Of a stretch of 64,000 nt of DNA, positions 45,214-54,263 are shown piece after piece (position 1 is the stretch's first letter; each line of letters begins with the position of its first letter). The notes beneath the pieces are model-generated. The model was not told where the DNA came from. It ran no database searches and saw only the letters and a list, made by a program, of their open reading frames with translations. Source of the DNA: Plantactinospora sp040120695. Its GTDB lineage: Bacteria > Actinomycetota > Actinomycetes > Mycobacteriales > Micromonosporaceae. The stretch lies in NCBI RefSeq assembly GCF_040120695.1, contig NZ_JBEEAC010000004.1:124001-188000 (forward strand), read 5' to 3'. The translations under genes and the position numbers were made by a program.

Positions 45214-45474
45214 TTAGATGGCGGCGCTGTACTTCTCGGTCTGATCGATGGCGGCTCGGATGAGACCGGCGCCCTCGCCGAACTTCTGCTTGGCTGCACC
45301 GAGCTTGCTGATGGCGCCCAAGACGGCGGGCTGCTGCGTGCCGGCGGCGAGAGCCTGGAGCGCGGTGATGGTCTTGTCGATCTCGGCGTTGACGCTATTG
45401 AGCTGCGCGAGCGCCTTCTCGGCCTCGCCTCTGCTCCGAGCGAGGCCGGCTTTGATCTCACCGATGCTCGACAC
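45214..45474 (-). CDS. DUF6244-like small helical protein
   Basis: 86 residues (VSSIGEIKAGLARSRGEAEK) forming two long amphipathic helices, close in size to WXG100-type secreted proteins but without a WxG motif. Members of this family sit beside similar genes in Micromonosporaceae. GGGGAGG lies 8 bases before the GTG at 45474. It is between the HTH gene and the frameshifted gene. Confidence 0.6.
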   Translation of the reverse strand: MSSIGEIKAGLARSRGEAEKALAQLNSVNAEIDKTITALQALAAGTQQPAVLGAISKLGAAKQKFGEGAGLIRAAIDQTEKYSAAI

Positions 45475-45629
45475 TGGATCATCCTCCCCAGGAACCAGGT
45501 GCGCCGGACGCGCCACGGGCGGGCGTCAACGGCTCAGGGTGATCAGCTATCGGTGGACATCGACCACGTCGAGGCGCTTAGTGATCAGTTGGCTACGAAC
45601 TGGCGCTGGCGAGGTGCCGCCTGACGTGA

Positions 45630-45836
45630 CTACGTCTCGTCGGCGTCGTCGCGTTGGTGTGGCCGGTACTCCCTGATCCACGCGGCGACCTCTGTGCGGC
45701 TCCAGACCCGTACACGACCGGATGCGACGACGGCGACTGGCGCCGGGAAGGTCTTGTAGTTCGTGACCTCGGTGGCCCGGGTGCGGGAGACGCCGCCCAG
45801 CATCTCCTGGATCTCCGCCAGCGCCACCAGGTCCAT
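45630..45836 (-). CDS. Small helix-turn-helix (AlpA/excisionase-like) protein
   Basis: The 68-residue protein (MDLVALAEIQEMLGGVSRTR, then FPAPVAVVASGRVRVWSRTE) is a MerR/AlpA-type winged helix with the typical W-x-E-V-x-x-W tail. It probably binds the dyads in its upstream region. It lies at the head of the minus-strand DUF6244 gene group, with the remaining members following toward 44044. Confidence 0.75.
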   Translation of the reverse strand: MDLVALAEIQEMLGGVSRTRATEVTNYKTFPAPVAVVASGRVRVWSRTEVAAWIREYRPHQRDDADET

Positions 45837-45857
45837 GTGTACAGGCTATGAACGTGA

Positions 45858-45923
45858 ACCGGGCGCATGTGCACCTACTGCAAGGTACACCCGGTTAAGG
45901 TTGACCCGGTGCACCTGCACGGG
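45858..45923. promoter_or_regulatory. Two adjacent dyads in divergent promoter region
   Basis: The first dyad joins ACCGGG (45858-45863) with CCCGGT (45890-45895) and, inside, GTGCACCT with AGGTACAC. The second is CCCGGTGCACCTGCACGGG (45905-45923) around TGCA pairs. They lie between the HTH gene (minus) and the gene at 46065 (plus). They are candidate operators for the HTH protein. Confidence 0.45.
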
Positions 45924-46064
45924 GATACTGGCCGTGCCGCTATCGGGGACACGGTGGTGGGCTCGCCAGAGGTGGAAGGGCTCAAAGACGCCTGGCGACT
46001 GATATCGCCCAGCCGCAGCTGCACAACGACTGGCAGAAAGGGACAACTGCATGAGGTGGGCCGG

Positions 46065-47327
46065 ATGACGTCGATCGGGGACGTGCACGAGGACGAGGCG
46101 GAGCAGCGGGCGCGGGCGGTACGCGAGGCGGCCCGGTCGGTCGAGTACGGCATCGAGGAGCTGCGGCAGGCGTACTCCCGGCTGGTTCTGAACCTCAGCC
46201 GGGCGCGGGCGGTGACGGCCGGATCGACCCATCCGCTGCCGGCGCGGGCGCTGCGGCACTGGACCGCCGCCCTGGAGTTGACCGACCGGGCCCAGCAGTG
46301 GCTGGCCTGCGGGGCGACTGAGCTGCGCCAGATGCCCCGGGCGGTGCCGACCGGCCTCGCCAAAGAAGTGGTCACCGCCCTCGGCGCGGCTGCCGACGGG
46401 GTACGCGTCAGCACCGCCGGCCTGATAGAGCTGCGGCAACGGATCGACACCTGCACCGCCGAACCGACGCGCGGAGCCCTGTCGGCCGCCGCGCTGACGG
46501 ACCTCCGGCGGGGAGCCGGGGTCCTCGATGAGCTGACCGCGCGGATGCAGCAGGGCAGCGTAGCCCTCTCCGGGTACGCGATCAGGGTTTCCGGGCTGGA
46601 CCCGAAGCCCGACCGGACCGCGCGGGCCGTCGCCCTCGCGCAGGCGACCTGGTATCCACCCGACAGCGTCGGCCTCGGCGCCCGGCTGGCGGGTCGGCTG
46701 GTGGGCGCGGCCGGTCACCGGCCGCATGACCCGCCGGTCCCGGCGCACCTGCGGGTGCCGTTGCGGCGCCGGATCGCCTGGCACGCGGGGCGCGGCTACT
46801 GGGCCTCCGGCGGGCTGCGGCTGTTCCGCCCGCACACCGACGCCGCCTTCTTCGACGACTGCCTGCGGAGCATGCTCCTGCTCACCCAGGGCAATCCCAT
46901 CTGGTACGCCGACCGCCTCGACCTGTACCGCCGGGCGCAGGTCCTCGACGGCTACGCCGACGCGCTGGCCGCAGCCGTGGTCGTCGCCGTCGATCGGCGG
47001 CTGACCCCCGGCCGGGACCGCCGGACGGTACGGCGGCTCGCCGCCCGGATGCACAGCCGCTACAGCGGCGGGACTGGGGAAGTGCCGCCCGAGGTCGTTG
47101 CCGAGCTGATCCGAGCCGCGCTCGGCGAGGCGCCCCCGCCAGTGGCCGACCCGGTCCGACTGACCGTCCTCCAGACCCTGCTGCTGGTGGACCTGCTCGG
47201 CGACGAACGCCTCACCCGTTGCGGCCGGACGGCGTTCCGGGCCGAGGCGGTCGACGTCGCCCTGACCGCCGGTCCGGCCCGGCTGACGGTCGAGCCCACC
47301 GACCGGGACCGCAACTGCGATGGCTGA
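46065..47327 (+). CDS. Hypothetical helical protein
   Basis: A 420-residue protein of mostly alpha-helical, Ala/Leu/Arg-rich sequence (EQRARAVREAARSVEYGIEE; YGIEELRQAYSRLVLNL), with no recognised domain. It contains no signal peptide. The start at 46065 is preferred because the longer upstream frame is Cys/His-rich noise from the operator region. It overlaps the next small gene by 8 bases. Confidence 0.6.
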   Translation: MTSIGDVHEDEAEQRARAVREAARSVEYGIEELRQAYSRLVLNLSRARAVTAGSTHPLPARALRHWTAALELTDRAQQWLACGATELRQMPRAVPTGLAKEVVTALGAAADGVRVSTAGLIELRQRIDTCTAEPTRGALSAAALTDLRRGAGVLDELTARMQQGSVALSGYAIRVSGLDPKPDRTARAVALAQATWYPPDSVGLGARLAGRLVGAAGHRPHDPPVPAHLRVPLRRRIAWHAGRGYWASGGLRLFRPHTDAAFFDDCLRSMLLLTQGNPIWYADRLDLYRRAQVLDGYADALAAAVVVAVDRRLTPGRDRRTVRRLAARMHSRYSGGTGEVPPEVVAELIRAALGEAPPPVADPVRLTVLQTLLLVDLLGDERLTRCGRTAFRAEAVDVALTAGPARLTVEPTDRDRNCDG

Positions 47328-47553
47328 CCATCCCGGACCGGACGACCGGCCGCCGCCGGATCCACCCCAGGACGTGTACGCGCTGCTGCGCGCCTTCGCC
47401 GCCGAACGCGACGAGCTGTATCGCGCGATCGGCGCGGCCCGGGGCGAGGCGGACCGGCTCCGGGCGACGCTACGGCGCTGGCAGGCCCAGCACCGTCACT
47501 GCTTCCGACGCGGCCCGGCCAACCGGGGCCGCTGGGACGGCGTGCCCTGGTGA
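47320..47553 (+). CDS. Small hypothetical protein
   Basis: 77 residues, Pro-rich at the N-terminus (MADHPGPDDRPPPDPPQDVY) then a helical region (RAFAAERDELYRAIGAARGE). It begins inside the end of the preceding gene (overlap 47320-47327), suggesting coupled expression. No domain is recognised. Confidence 0.5.
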   Translation: MADHPGPDDRPPPDPPQDVYALLRAFAAERDELYRAIGAARGEADRLRATLRRWQAQHRHCFRRGPANRGRWDGVPW

Positions 47554-47616
47554 GTTGGCCACGCTTCGGTCGAGTATCCCGGAGAGCCAACCCCGGATCG
47601 GGTGCGGCGGCCGGGA

Positions 47617-48915
47617 TCAGCGGTGTTGCTGCCGGGGGAGCACCACCTCGCGGAGCAGCAGTTGGATGGCGGCCACCGCGGGGATCGCCACCAGGGCGCC
47701 GATCACCCCGAACAGGGCCACCCCGAGCAGCGCCGCGACGATCGCCGCCAGGTCGTTGACCTGCACCGAGCGGCGCATCACCCGGGGGTAGACGAGGTAG
47801 TTCTCCAGTTGCTGGTAGACCAGGAAGAAGACCACGCAGGTGATCCCGGTCGGCACGTCGGTGGCGAAGCCGACCAGGCTGGCCACCACCGCGCCGATGG
47901 TCGCGCCGATCTGCGGGATGAGGTCGCAGATCGCCACCACCACGGCAAGCGCGAACGGGTACGCCAGGCCGACGATGACGGCGAAGACAAACGTGCTCAC
48001 CCCGGCCAGCAGGGCGATCGCCAGCGCACCCACCATGTACGCGCCGACCTTGGCGAGGATCTCGTCGCCGATCAGCCGTACCCGGTCCCGCCGGCTCGCC
48101 GGGACCAGGCCGTAGCCGAGGGCGCGGAGCCGATCGAAGGTGGCCATGAAATAGATGGTCAGCACGATCACGGCGACGACGTTGAAGACCGCGCCGAAGA
48201 TGAACCCGGCGGCCCCGAAGACCCCGCCCAGGGCCCGGGTGAGGTTCTCGGTGGTAACCGCCGATTCGATCTTGCCTGCCAGGTCGTACTGCTCGATCAA
48301 ATCGTTGACGGTGCCGTTGCGGCGCAGCTGGGTGATGTAGTCGGGCACCTGCCCGATCAGCTCGCCGGTCTGGCTGACGATCGGCGGGACCAGCGCGTAC
48401 ACCGCACCGGTGATGATCGCGAGCAGGGTCAGGGTCACCGCCGCCACGGCGAGGCCACGGGGCAGTCCCCAGGACCGCAGCCGGACCACCGCCGGGTGCA
48501 GGCCGATCGCCAGGAAGAGCGCGATGAAGACCAGCACCAGCACCGAGCCCGCGTTGCGGACCGCGAGGAAGATCGTGTACGCGAGCAGCACGCCCAGCCC
48601 GCCGGTGAGTCCGACCAGGAACGGGCTGAGCCGCAGGGGCTGACCGGGCCGACCGAACCGGCCACCGGCGGCCGAGGGCCCCGCCGTGCCGGAAGCGGAA
48701 TCGTGGCCGCTGCCGGGATCAGGGACAGAACCGACATCCGGGCCGGGGTCGGGATTCGGGCCGGTGCCGGAATCAGGGTCGGCGCCGGCGCGGGCAGGCG
48801 CCGGGTCCTCTTCGGTTCCGGCAGAGGCGTCGACCGGCCCGGCCGGCCGAGGCACGTTCCCCTGGGCGTCGCCGTCGCGCCGCTCGTCCTGCACCGATGG
48901 CTGTTCGCTGCTCAC
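47617..48915 (-). CDS. AI-2E family transporter (PerM-like)
   Basis: A 432-residue protein with a Pro/Asp-rich cytoplasmic N-tail, then about eight hydrophobic helices. The AI-2E/PerM signature appears as LVGLTGGLGVLLAYTIFLAV and later VPAIAAIQLLLREV-like segments. These permeases of unknown or diverse substrate lie in the membrane. GGGGGAGG precedes the GTG at 48915. The transported compound cannot be inferred here. Confidence 0.85.
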   Translation of the reverse strand: MSSEQPSVQDERRDGDAQGNVPRPAGPVDASAGTEEDPAPARAGADPDSGTGPNPDPGPDVGSVPDPGSGHDSASGTAGPSAAGGRFGRPGQPLRLSPFLVGLTGGLGVLLAYTIFLAVRNAGSVLVLVFIALFLAIGLHPAVVRLRSWGLPRGLAVAAVTLTLLAIITGAVYALVPPIVSQTGELIGQVPDYITQLRRNGTVNDLIEQYDLAGKIESAVTTENLTRALGGVFGAAGFIFGAVFNVVAVIVLTIYFMATFDRLRALGYGLVPASRRDRVRLIGDEILAKVGAYMVGALAIALLAGVSTFVFAVIVGLAYPFALAVVVAICDLIPQIGATIGAVVASLVGFATDVPTGITCVVFFLVYQQLENYLVYPRVMRRSVQVNDLAAIVAALLGVALFGVIGALVAIPAVAAIQLLLREVVLPRQQHR

Positions 48916-49015
48916 CCCTGACCTCCCCCGACGCCTCGTCTGGGCGAAGGTTAACGGCTCCGGGCAACGCCCGTGACGCGGCCGGCCGGCCTGGGTGTCG
49001 CTACTCCGAGGGCGG

Positions 49016-51241
49016 CTACTCCGAGTCGACGGTGACCTTGTTCGACTTGGTGCCCTGGTCCTCGACCTTCGGCTTGCCGCTGCGCTTGCCGGAGTCGCCG
49101 GTGCTGGTGATCCGGGTCGGCATCGGCTCCCGGCCACCGGTGCCGGGCACCGCGGCGACGGTCGGCTCCCCGTCGATGCCGCTGCCGTCGGCTCCGGCGG
49201 TCACCGGCTCGCTCACCCGGTTCGCGGACTTCCCGCCGTCCGCCGATCCGGCCTGCTGGTCGGCGGCGACCTGCTCGGCGGCGGCCTCGACGATCTGCTG
49301 CATGTCCGCCTCGGCCAGCGCCAGCTGCTGCTCGGCCTGCTGGGCCGACTGCTCCGTGCCGGTCAGCCGGTCCCGCTCACCGGCGAGCTGGTCCCGGGCG
49401 GCGGCGAGCTGTCGCTGGATCCGGTCGGACTCCTGGCGGGAGGCGACGGTCTCCTGGCGGATGTCGGCGAGCGCCTGCTGTGCCTCGGCGAGCTCCTGCA
49501 TCACCTCGGCCAGCTGCTGCCGGCCGGCTGCCGCCTCCTGCTGGGTACCGGCCAGGTGCTGCTGCGTGGTGGCCAGGTGCTGCTGGGCGGTCGCCATGTA
49601 CTCCTCGAACTGGCGCCGGGACGTGGCGGCCTGCTCGTCGGCCTGCCGCTGCAACTCGGCGAGGCGCTCCTCGGCCTCCCGCCGGACCTCCACGGCGTGC
49701 TCGTCGGCCTCCCGGCGCACCCGTTCGGCGTACTCGTCGGCCTCCTGGCGGACCCGGTCGACGCCGCCCTCGATCTCCGCCCGGCGGGTCTCGTACGACT
49801 CCTCCAGCTCCGAGCGCCGCTGCTCCACCTGCTGCTCCAGCTCGGCCTGCCGTTCCTGGAACTGCTGTTCCAGCTCCGACCTGCGCTGCTCGAACTCGCG
49901 ATCGGCCCCGGTCCGGTAGGCGGCGAGTTCCTCCTCCAGCGCGGCCCGGCCGGCGGCGAGTTCCTGCTCGGCCGCGCTCCGCAGGGCGGCGATCTCCGTC
50001 TCTGCGGTGGTGCGGCGCCGGTTCACCTCCTGCTCGACGCCCGACCGCCAGGCGCCCAGCTCCTGCTGCGTCTCCGCCCGCACCTTCTGGGCGTAGTCCT
50101 CGACGTCGGCCCGGGACTTGCGGACGTACTCGGCGGTCTCCTCGTTGATCCGGGTCGCCTCCTGCTGGGCCTTGGCGTGCGCCGCCTGCCCGGCCTCGCG
50201 GAGCTGGGTGGCCTCGTGCTTGGCCTTCGCGTGCAGCCCCTGGCCGGCCTCGCGCAGCCGGGTGGCCTCCTGCTTGGCGATCTCGATCATGCGGTCGGCC
50301 TCCTGGCTCGCCGCGTCGGTCAGCCGCTGCGCCTCCTGCTGGGCCTGGAGGTGCGCCGCCTGTCCGGCCTCGCGCAGCCGGGTCGCCTCCTGCTGCGCGG
50401 CGTCACGCAGCCGGTTGGCCTCGTGCTGGGCCGCGTGCCGCAGCCGCGCCGACTCCTGGCGGGCCCGCTCGACGACCTGCTGGCTCTCCCGCTCGGTCCG
50501 CTCGGTCAGCTCCCGGGCCTGCTGGTTGGTCAGCTCGGTGAGCCGGTTCGCCTCCTGCTCGGCGGTGTCCCGGAGCTCCTTCGCCTCCTGTACGGCCTTG
50601 GCGTGCGCCGCCTGGCTCGCCTCGCGCAGCCGGTTCGCCTCCTCGGCGGCCCGGTTGCGCAGCTCGGAACCCTCCTGCTTGGCCTTCTCGAAGGCGGCCT
50701 GCGCGGCCTCGCGGAGCCGGGTGGCCTCCTCGGCGGCGGCGGTGACGGCGGCGTCCGCCTCCGCCCGGCGGGCCGTGTTGACCTTCTCCTCCTCGGCGCG
50801 GCGGGCGGCGAGCGCGAGTTCGAAGTCGCGCAGCGCGTCGGCGGCCTGCGCTCGGGCGTCCTCGAGCACCTGTTCCGCCTCGGCCCGGCGGGCCTCGATC
50901 TCCTGGAGGGTGTCCCGGTGGATGATCTCGGCCTGCTCCTCGGCGAGCGCCAGGATCTGTTCGACCACCGGACCGAGGTGCCGGAATGACGCCCGGTCGA
51001 CCATGCCGACCTGCCGGCGTACCGCCGCGAGGTCGCGTTGCAGCACCTCGACCTGGCCGGCCAGGTTGTGGATCTGGGTGTACGCGTGCTCACGCTGGGC
51101 GGCCAGGGTGGCGATGTCGTTCTCGGCGCGAGCGACGTACCGGTCCACCTGCCCCTTGTCGTAGCCCCGAAAGGCCGGCTCGAAGCTCGGCTCCGTAGCC
51201 ACGTCTCCGTTCAGGGCAAACAGTTCCTCGCCGTGCGACAT
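49016..51241 (-). CDS. DivIVA-like long coiled-coil protein
   Basis: The 741-residue protein begins near residue 22 with a DivIVA-type motif (FEPAFRGYDKGQVDRYVARA), followed by several hundred residues of Glu/Ala/Arg/Gln heptad coiled coil with repeats of the form EANRLREAxQAAHAKA. This matches the polar-growth scaffold class (Scy/FilP/DivIVA) that organises tip growth in actinomycetes. It stands beside another such gene, and the pair resembles the filP-scy region of Streptomyces. A short Gly/Ser/Lys tail ends it. Confidence 0.85.
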   Translation of the reverse strand: MSHGEELFALNGDVATEPSFEPAFRGYDKGQVDRYVARAENDIATLAAQREHAYTQIHNLAGQVEVLQRDLAAVRRQVGMVDRASFRHLGPVVEQILALAEEQAEIIHRDTLQEIEARRAEAEQVLEDARAQAADALRDFELALAARRAEEEKVNTARRAEADAAVTAAAEEATRLREAAQAAFEKAKQEGSELRNRAAEEANRLREASQAAHAKAVQEAKELRDTAEQEANRLTELTNQQARELTERTERESQQVVERARQESARLRHAAQHEANRLRDAAQQEATRLREAGQAAHLQAQQEAQRLTDAASQEADRMIEIAKQEATRLREAGQGLHAKAKHEATQLREAGQAAHAKAQQEATRINEETAEYVRKSRADVEDYAQKVRAETQQELGAWRSGVEQEVNRRRTTAETEIAALRSAAEQELAAGRAALEEELAAYRTGADREFEQRRSELEQQFQERQAELEQQVEQRRSELEESYETRRAEIEGGVDRVRQEADEYAERVRREADEHAVEVRREAEERLAELQRQADEQAATSRRQFEEYMATAQQHLATTQQHLAGTQQEAAAGRQQLAEVMQELAEAQQALADIRQETVASRQESDRIQRQLAAARDQLAGERDRLTGTEQSAQQAEQQLALAEADMQQIVEAAAEQVAADQQAGSADGGKSANRVSEPVTAGADGSGIDGEPTVAAVPGTGGREPMPTRITSTGDSGKRSGKPKVEDQGTKSNKVTVDSE

Positions 51242-51358
51242 GCTCCCATCCTCACACGAGGTGGCCGGTTCTGCGGCGATACCCGGCGGGGCTGATGGGA
51301 CGAAGCTCACCGGTCATGACATTGGCCGATCTGTCGACCCGTACGCCGCGCACCACTC

Positions 51359-51389
51359 GGGGCCGTACCGGAAATTCCGGTACGGCCCC
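51359..51389 (-). terminator. Strong hairpin between the two coiled-coil genes
   Basis: GGGGCCGTACCGG (51359-51371) pairs perfectly with CCGGTACGGCCCC (51377-51389) around AAATT, 13 bp of stem. It lies downstream of the 51436 gene and upstream of the 49016 gene, and probably terminates the former. Confidence 0.65.
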
Positions 51390-51435
51390 GGCCGTGCTGC
51401 TGCCCCGCAGTCCGACCCGCGATCCGCCCTCGGGG

Positions 51436-52716
51436 TCAGCTCGTGGCTTCGGCGGGAACCCGCTCCTCCGACTCGGCCTTCTCGGCGGTGGCCGCCGCCG
51501 GCGTCGTCGGCGCCGCCTCCGGCTTGGCGGCTGCCCCACCGACGCCCGGCACGATGCCGGCCAGGCCGGAGAGCATCTGCCCGAGCTGCGAGGTGACGGC
51601 GTCCTTCTGCCGGGTGAGGTCCTCGACCTCGCGGCGGGCCGCCTGCGTGGTCAGGTCGGCCTCGGTGCGTGCCTCGGTGAGCAGGCGGTGTGCCTCGGCA
51701 CGGGCCTCGTTGAGGGTCTTGTCGGCGAGCGCCTTCGCCTTGTCGATGGTCTCGGCGGCGTTCCGCTCCGACTCCACCCGGCGGGCCTCGGCACGCTGCT
51801 CGATCTCCTTGGCGCGGTCCTGCGCGGCCCGGGCCCGCTGCTCGGCCTCGGCGACCAGCTTCTGGGTCTGGGCGACCTGGGCGGCGTGCCGCTCGGACTC
51901 CTCGCGCTCGGCCTTCTCGCGGCGCTCGGCGAGCTGGAGTTCCAGCGCCTGGAGGTCCTTGTCGCGCTTGTCCCGGGCGTCGGTGAGCAGCTTGGTCGCC
52001 TCGGCGCGCTTTTCCTCGGCCTCCCGGGCCGCCTTGGCGCGCTGCTGGGTGATCTCCCGCTCGGCGGTCGCCCGGAGGGTGGCGACCTCCCGCTCGACGG
52101 TGGACTTCAGCTCGGCCACCTCGTGCGCGGTCACCGTGCGGAGCTGCTTGGTCTCCCGCTCGGCGTCGGCGCGCAGGGTGTCCGCCTCCCGGCGGGCCTG
52201 CACCCGGACCTCGGCGGCCTCCCGCTCGGCGGCGGTGCGGACGCTGCCCGCCTCCCGCTCGGCGGAGGCCTTCATCGCGGCGGCCTCGGCGCGGGCCTTG
52301 TCGGTGATCTCCCGGGCCTCCAGCCGGGCGGCCGAGAGGATGCCCTCCGACTCGCGCTTGGCCTCGCCGCGGTGGTCGTTCGCCTGCTCCTCGGCGAGGC
52401 GCAGGATCTGCTCTACCCGGGTGCCCAGGCCGGAGAGGGTGGGGCGGTTGTTCTCCTCGAGCTGCTTGTTGGTGTCGGTGAGCTTCTGCTCGACCGACGC
52501 GAGCCGCTGCTCGGCCTGGCGGAGTCGGCGCTGTGCGTCGTTCATCCGCTGCTCGGCCTCGGCACGGGCCTGCTCGGACTGGTTCAGAGCGGCGTTCAAC
52601 CGGCCCAGGTGGCTGTTGACCTGCTCACGGTCGTAGCCGCGCAGGGCAACCGTGAAGTCTGGCTGCGAGTTCGCGTTGTCGAAGAACGCGAGAGGGGAGG
52701 ACTGCTGCTGGGGCAT
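51436..52716 (-). CDS. FilP-like coiled-coil protein with DivIVA N-terminus
   Basis: The 426-residue protein has FTVALRGYDREQVNSHLGRL (DivIVA-type N-terminal motif) and then a very long Glu/Arg/Ala coiled coil from about 40 to 390, ending in a Pro/Ala tail. It is probably a cytoskeletal filament former controlling growth or rigidity, like FilP. It may co-function with the longer coiled-coil protein next to it. There is no strong ribosome site at the ATG. Confidence 0.83.
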   Translation of the reverse strand: MPQQQSSPLAFFDNANSQPDFTVALRGYDREQVNSHLGRLNAALNQSEQARAEAEQRMNDAQRRLRQAEQRLASVEQKLTDTNKQLEENNRPTLSGLGTRVEQILRLAEEQANDHRGEAKRESEGILSAARLEAREITDKARAEAAAMKASAEREAGSVRTAAEREAAEVRVQARREADTLRADAERETKQLRTVTAHEVAELKSTVEREVATLRATAEREITQQRAKAAREAEEKRAEATKLLTDARDKRDKDLQALELQLAERREKAEREESERHAAQVAQTQKLVAEAEQRARAAQDRAKEIEQRAEARRVESERNAAETIDKAKALADKTLNEARAEAHRLLTEARTEADLTTQAARREVEDLTRQKDAVTSQLGQMLSGLAGIVPGVGGAAAKPEAAPTTPAAATAEKAESEERVPAEATS

Positions 52717-52979
52717 TGGGACATACTTGCAGACTTACCGGGGTGCTTCGCAAGGGCCGAGCCGTACTATCGCGCCCAGTTCACAAGGTCAACTCAACCC
52801 GCCGTACGGCGATTCTCTTTGCCGGATCTACTGTGCTCGGAGGACCTCCGGACGAGTGCCGTCGATGCCGGTTCCGAAACCCCTCGGGCGGACGGGCTCC
52901 GGGGTGGTCGTCGTGCCGTCGGCCGGGGTAGCCGTCGTGCCGTCGGCCGGGGGTAGCCGTCCTGCCATCGGCCGGGTGG

Positions 52980-54062
52980 TCACCGTCCAGCCAGCCGGGC
53001 GACGATCGGGGCGGCGGCGTCGAGATTGCCGCCGAGGTGCAGATAACTGACCCCGTACCGGTCGCGGAGCGCGAGGAGCTTGTCGACGCACTCGTCCACG
53101 CTGCCGTGCAGCACCGACGGCGAGCCGGCCAGCGCGGCCGGGTCGACGAGCCGGGCGTGGCTGGAGGAGGCGCGGTGCTCGACACCCCGGTGCACCACCC
53201 GTACGTCGAACATCCGGGACTGGAACTCCAGACCGGCCGGATCCCGCCCGGCCGCCGTCGCCGCGTTCCTGGCCCAGGCCACCTTCCGGGCGAAGCGCTC
53301 CGGACTCATCTCGGCGACCGCGGCCAGCGGGTCGACGTCCGGGGCGAGCCGCGGGTTGATCCCGACGATGTCGGCGCACCGGCCGGCCAGTTCGAGGATT
53401 TGCCGGCTGCCGCCGCCGACCAGTAGCGGGGGATGCGGACGCTGCACCGGCTCCGGCAGCCCGAGCAGCCCGGTGATCCGGTAGTGCCGGCCGGTGAAGT
53501 CGACCGGCTCGTCGCCGAAGAGCCGGAGCAGGATCTCGACGGACTCGGCCAGCCGGGCGACCCGTACCGCCGGGGGGTCGAACGGCAGCCCGGCGGCGTC
53601 GTGGTCGTCGCGCAGCCACCCGGCGCCGAGGCCGATCTCCACCCGGCCGCCGGAGAAGACGTCGAGGTTGGCCAGCGCCTTGTGCAGGAGTACCGGATGC
53701 CGGAAGTCGTTGCAGAAGACCATGCCCAGCACCCGGAGCCGGCTGGTCGCCTCGGCGGCCACCGTCATCGTCACCAGCGGATCCATCGCCCAGCCGCCGG
53801 TGAAGTGGTCGGAGACCGAGACGGAGTGGAAGCCTAGGTCCTCGATCCGGCGGATCTCGTCGCGCCACCGCGCCGCCGGCCGGTCCAGTCCGGGCATCGC
53901 GGCGGTGAACCGGAACGGGCGTACCCCGGCGGGACCGGACCCGGCCGGGGTGGCGGACGACCCGGTGCGCGGCGCCGGGCTCGCCGGGGTGGTGGACGAC
54001 CCGGTGCGCGGCGCCGGGCTCGCCGGGGTGGCGACGGGCGCGGCGGGATGCGCGGGCGGCAT
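52980..54062 (-). CDS. LLM-class F420-dependent oxidoreductase (TIGR03621-like)
   Basis: The 360-residue protein has the TIM-barrel LLM fold motifs SVSVSDHFTGG, EIGLGAGWLRDDHDAAG and PPLLVGGGSRQILELAG. It is probably F420-linked; the substrate is unknown. The first about 47 residues are Pro/Ala/Thr/Ser-rich and contain two 13-residue repeats (ASPAPRTGSS...), encoded by a 39-bp tandem DNA repeat, so the true start may lie further downstream, near 53930. It ends upstream of the FilP-like gene. Confidence 0.8.
   Translation of the reverse strand: MPPAHPAAPVATPASPAPRTGSSTTPASPAPRTGSSATPAGSGPAGVRPFRFTAAMPGLDRPAARWRDEIRRIEDLGFHSVSVSDHFTGGWAMDPLVTMTVAAEATSRLRVLGMVFCNDFRHPVLLHKALANLDVFSGGRVEIGLGAGWLRDDHDAAGLPFDPPAVRVARLAESVEILLRLFGDEPVDFTGRHYRITGLLGLPEPVQRPHPPLLVGGGSRQILELAGRCADIVGINPRLAPDVDPLAAVAEMSPERFARKVAWARNAATAAGRDPAGLEFQSRMFDVRVVHRGVEHRASSSHARLVDPAALAGSPSVLHGSVDECVDKLLALRDRYGVSYLHLGGNLDAAAPIVARLAGR
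53955..54032. repeat. 39-bp tandem repeat in oxidoreductase N-terminus
   Basis: Two copies of a 39-base unit starting GGACGACCCGGTGCGCGGCG lie back to back (53955-53993 and 53994-54032). In the protein they give a 13-residue duplicate. This is probably a recent slippage expansion in a non-essential leader. Confidence 0.7.
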
Positions 54063-54263
54063 CGCCCGACTCTATGTGCCGGCGGGCAGCACACCCGGCG
54101 TTCCGCCCGGGTACCCGAGGTGAAGTCGGATTGTCGACACCGGTCCCGGCCCGACCGGACGGCGCATTCCGGGCCGCCGTCCGGCGGCCTACCGTGACCG
54201 CTGCGCGACCCGGCGTGACCCGCCGGGCGCCGGACCTACCGGGAGCTACCGCAGGAGGCCGCC

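Noticed and set aside
48900..50989. Long plus-strand frames of Leu/Gly- or Ser-rich repeats opposite the coiled-coil genes
   Set aside because: They are antisense products of the Glu/Ala/Arg repeats in the real DivIVA-like genes; repetitive appearance is inherited.
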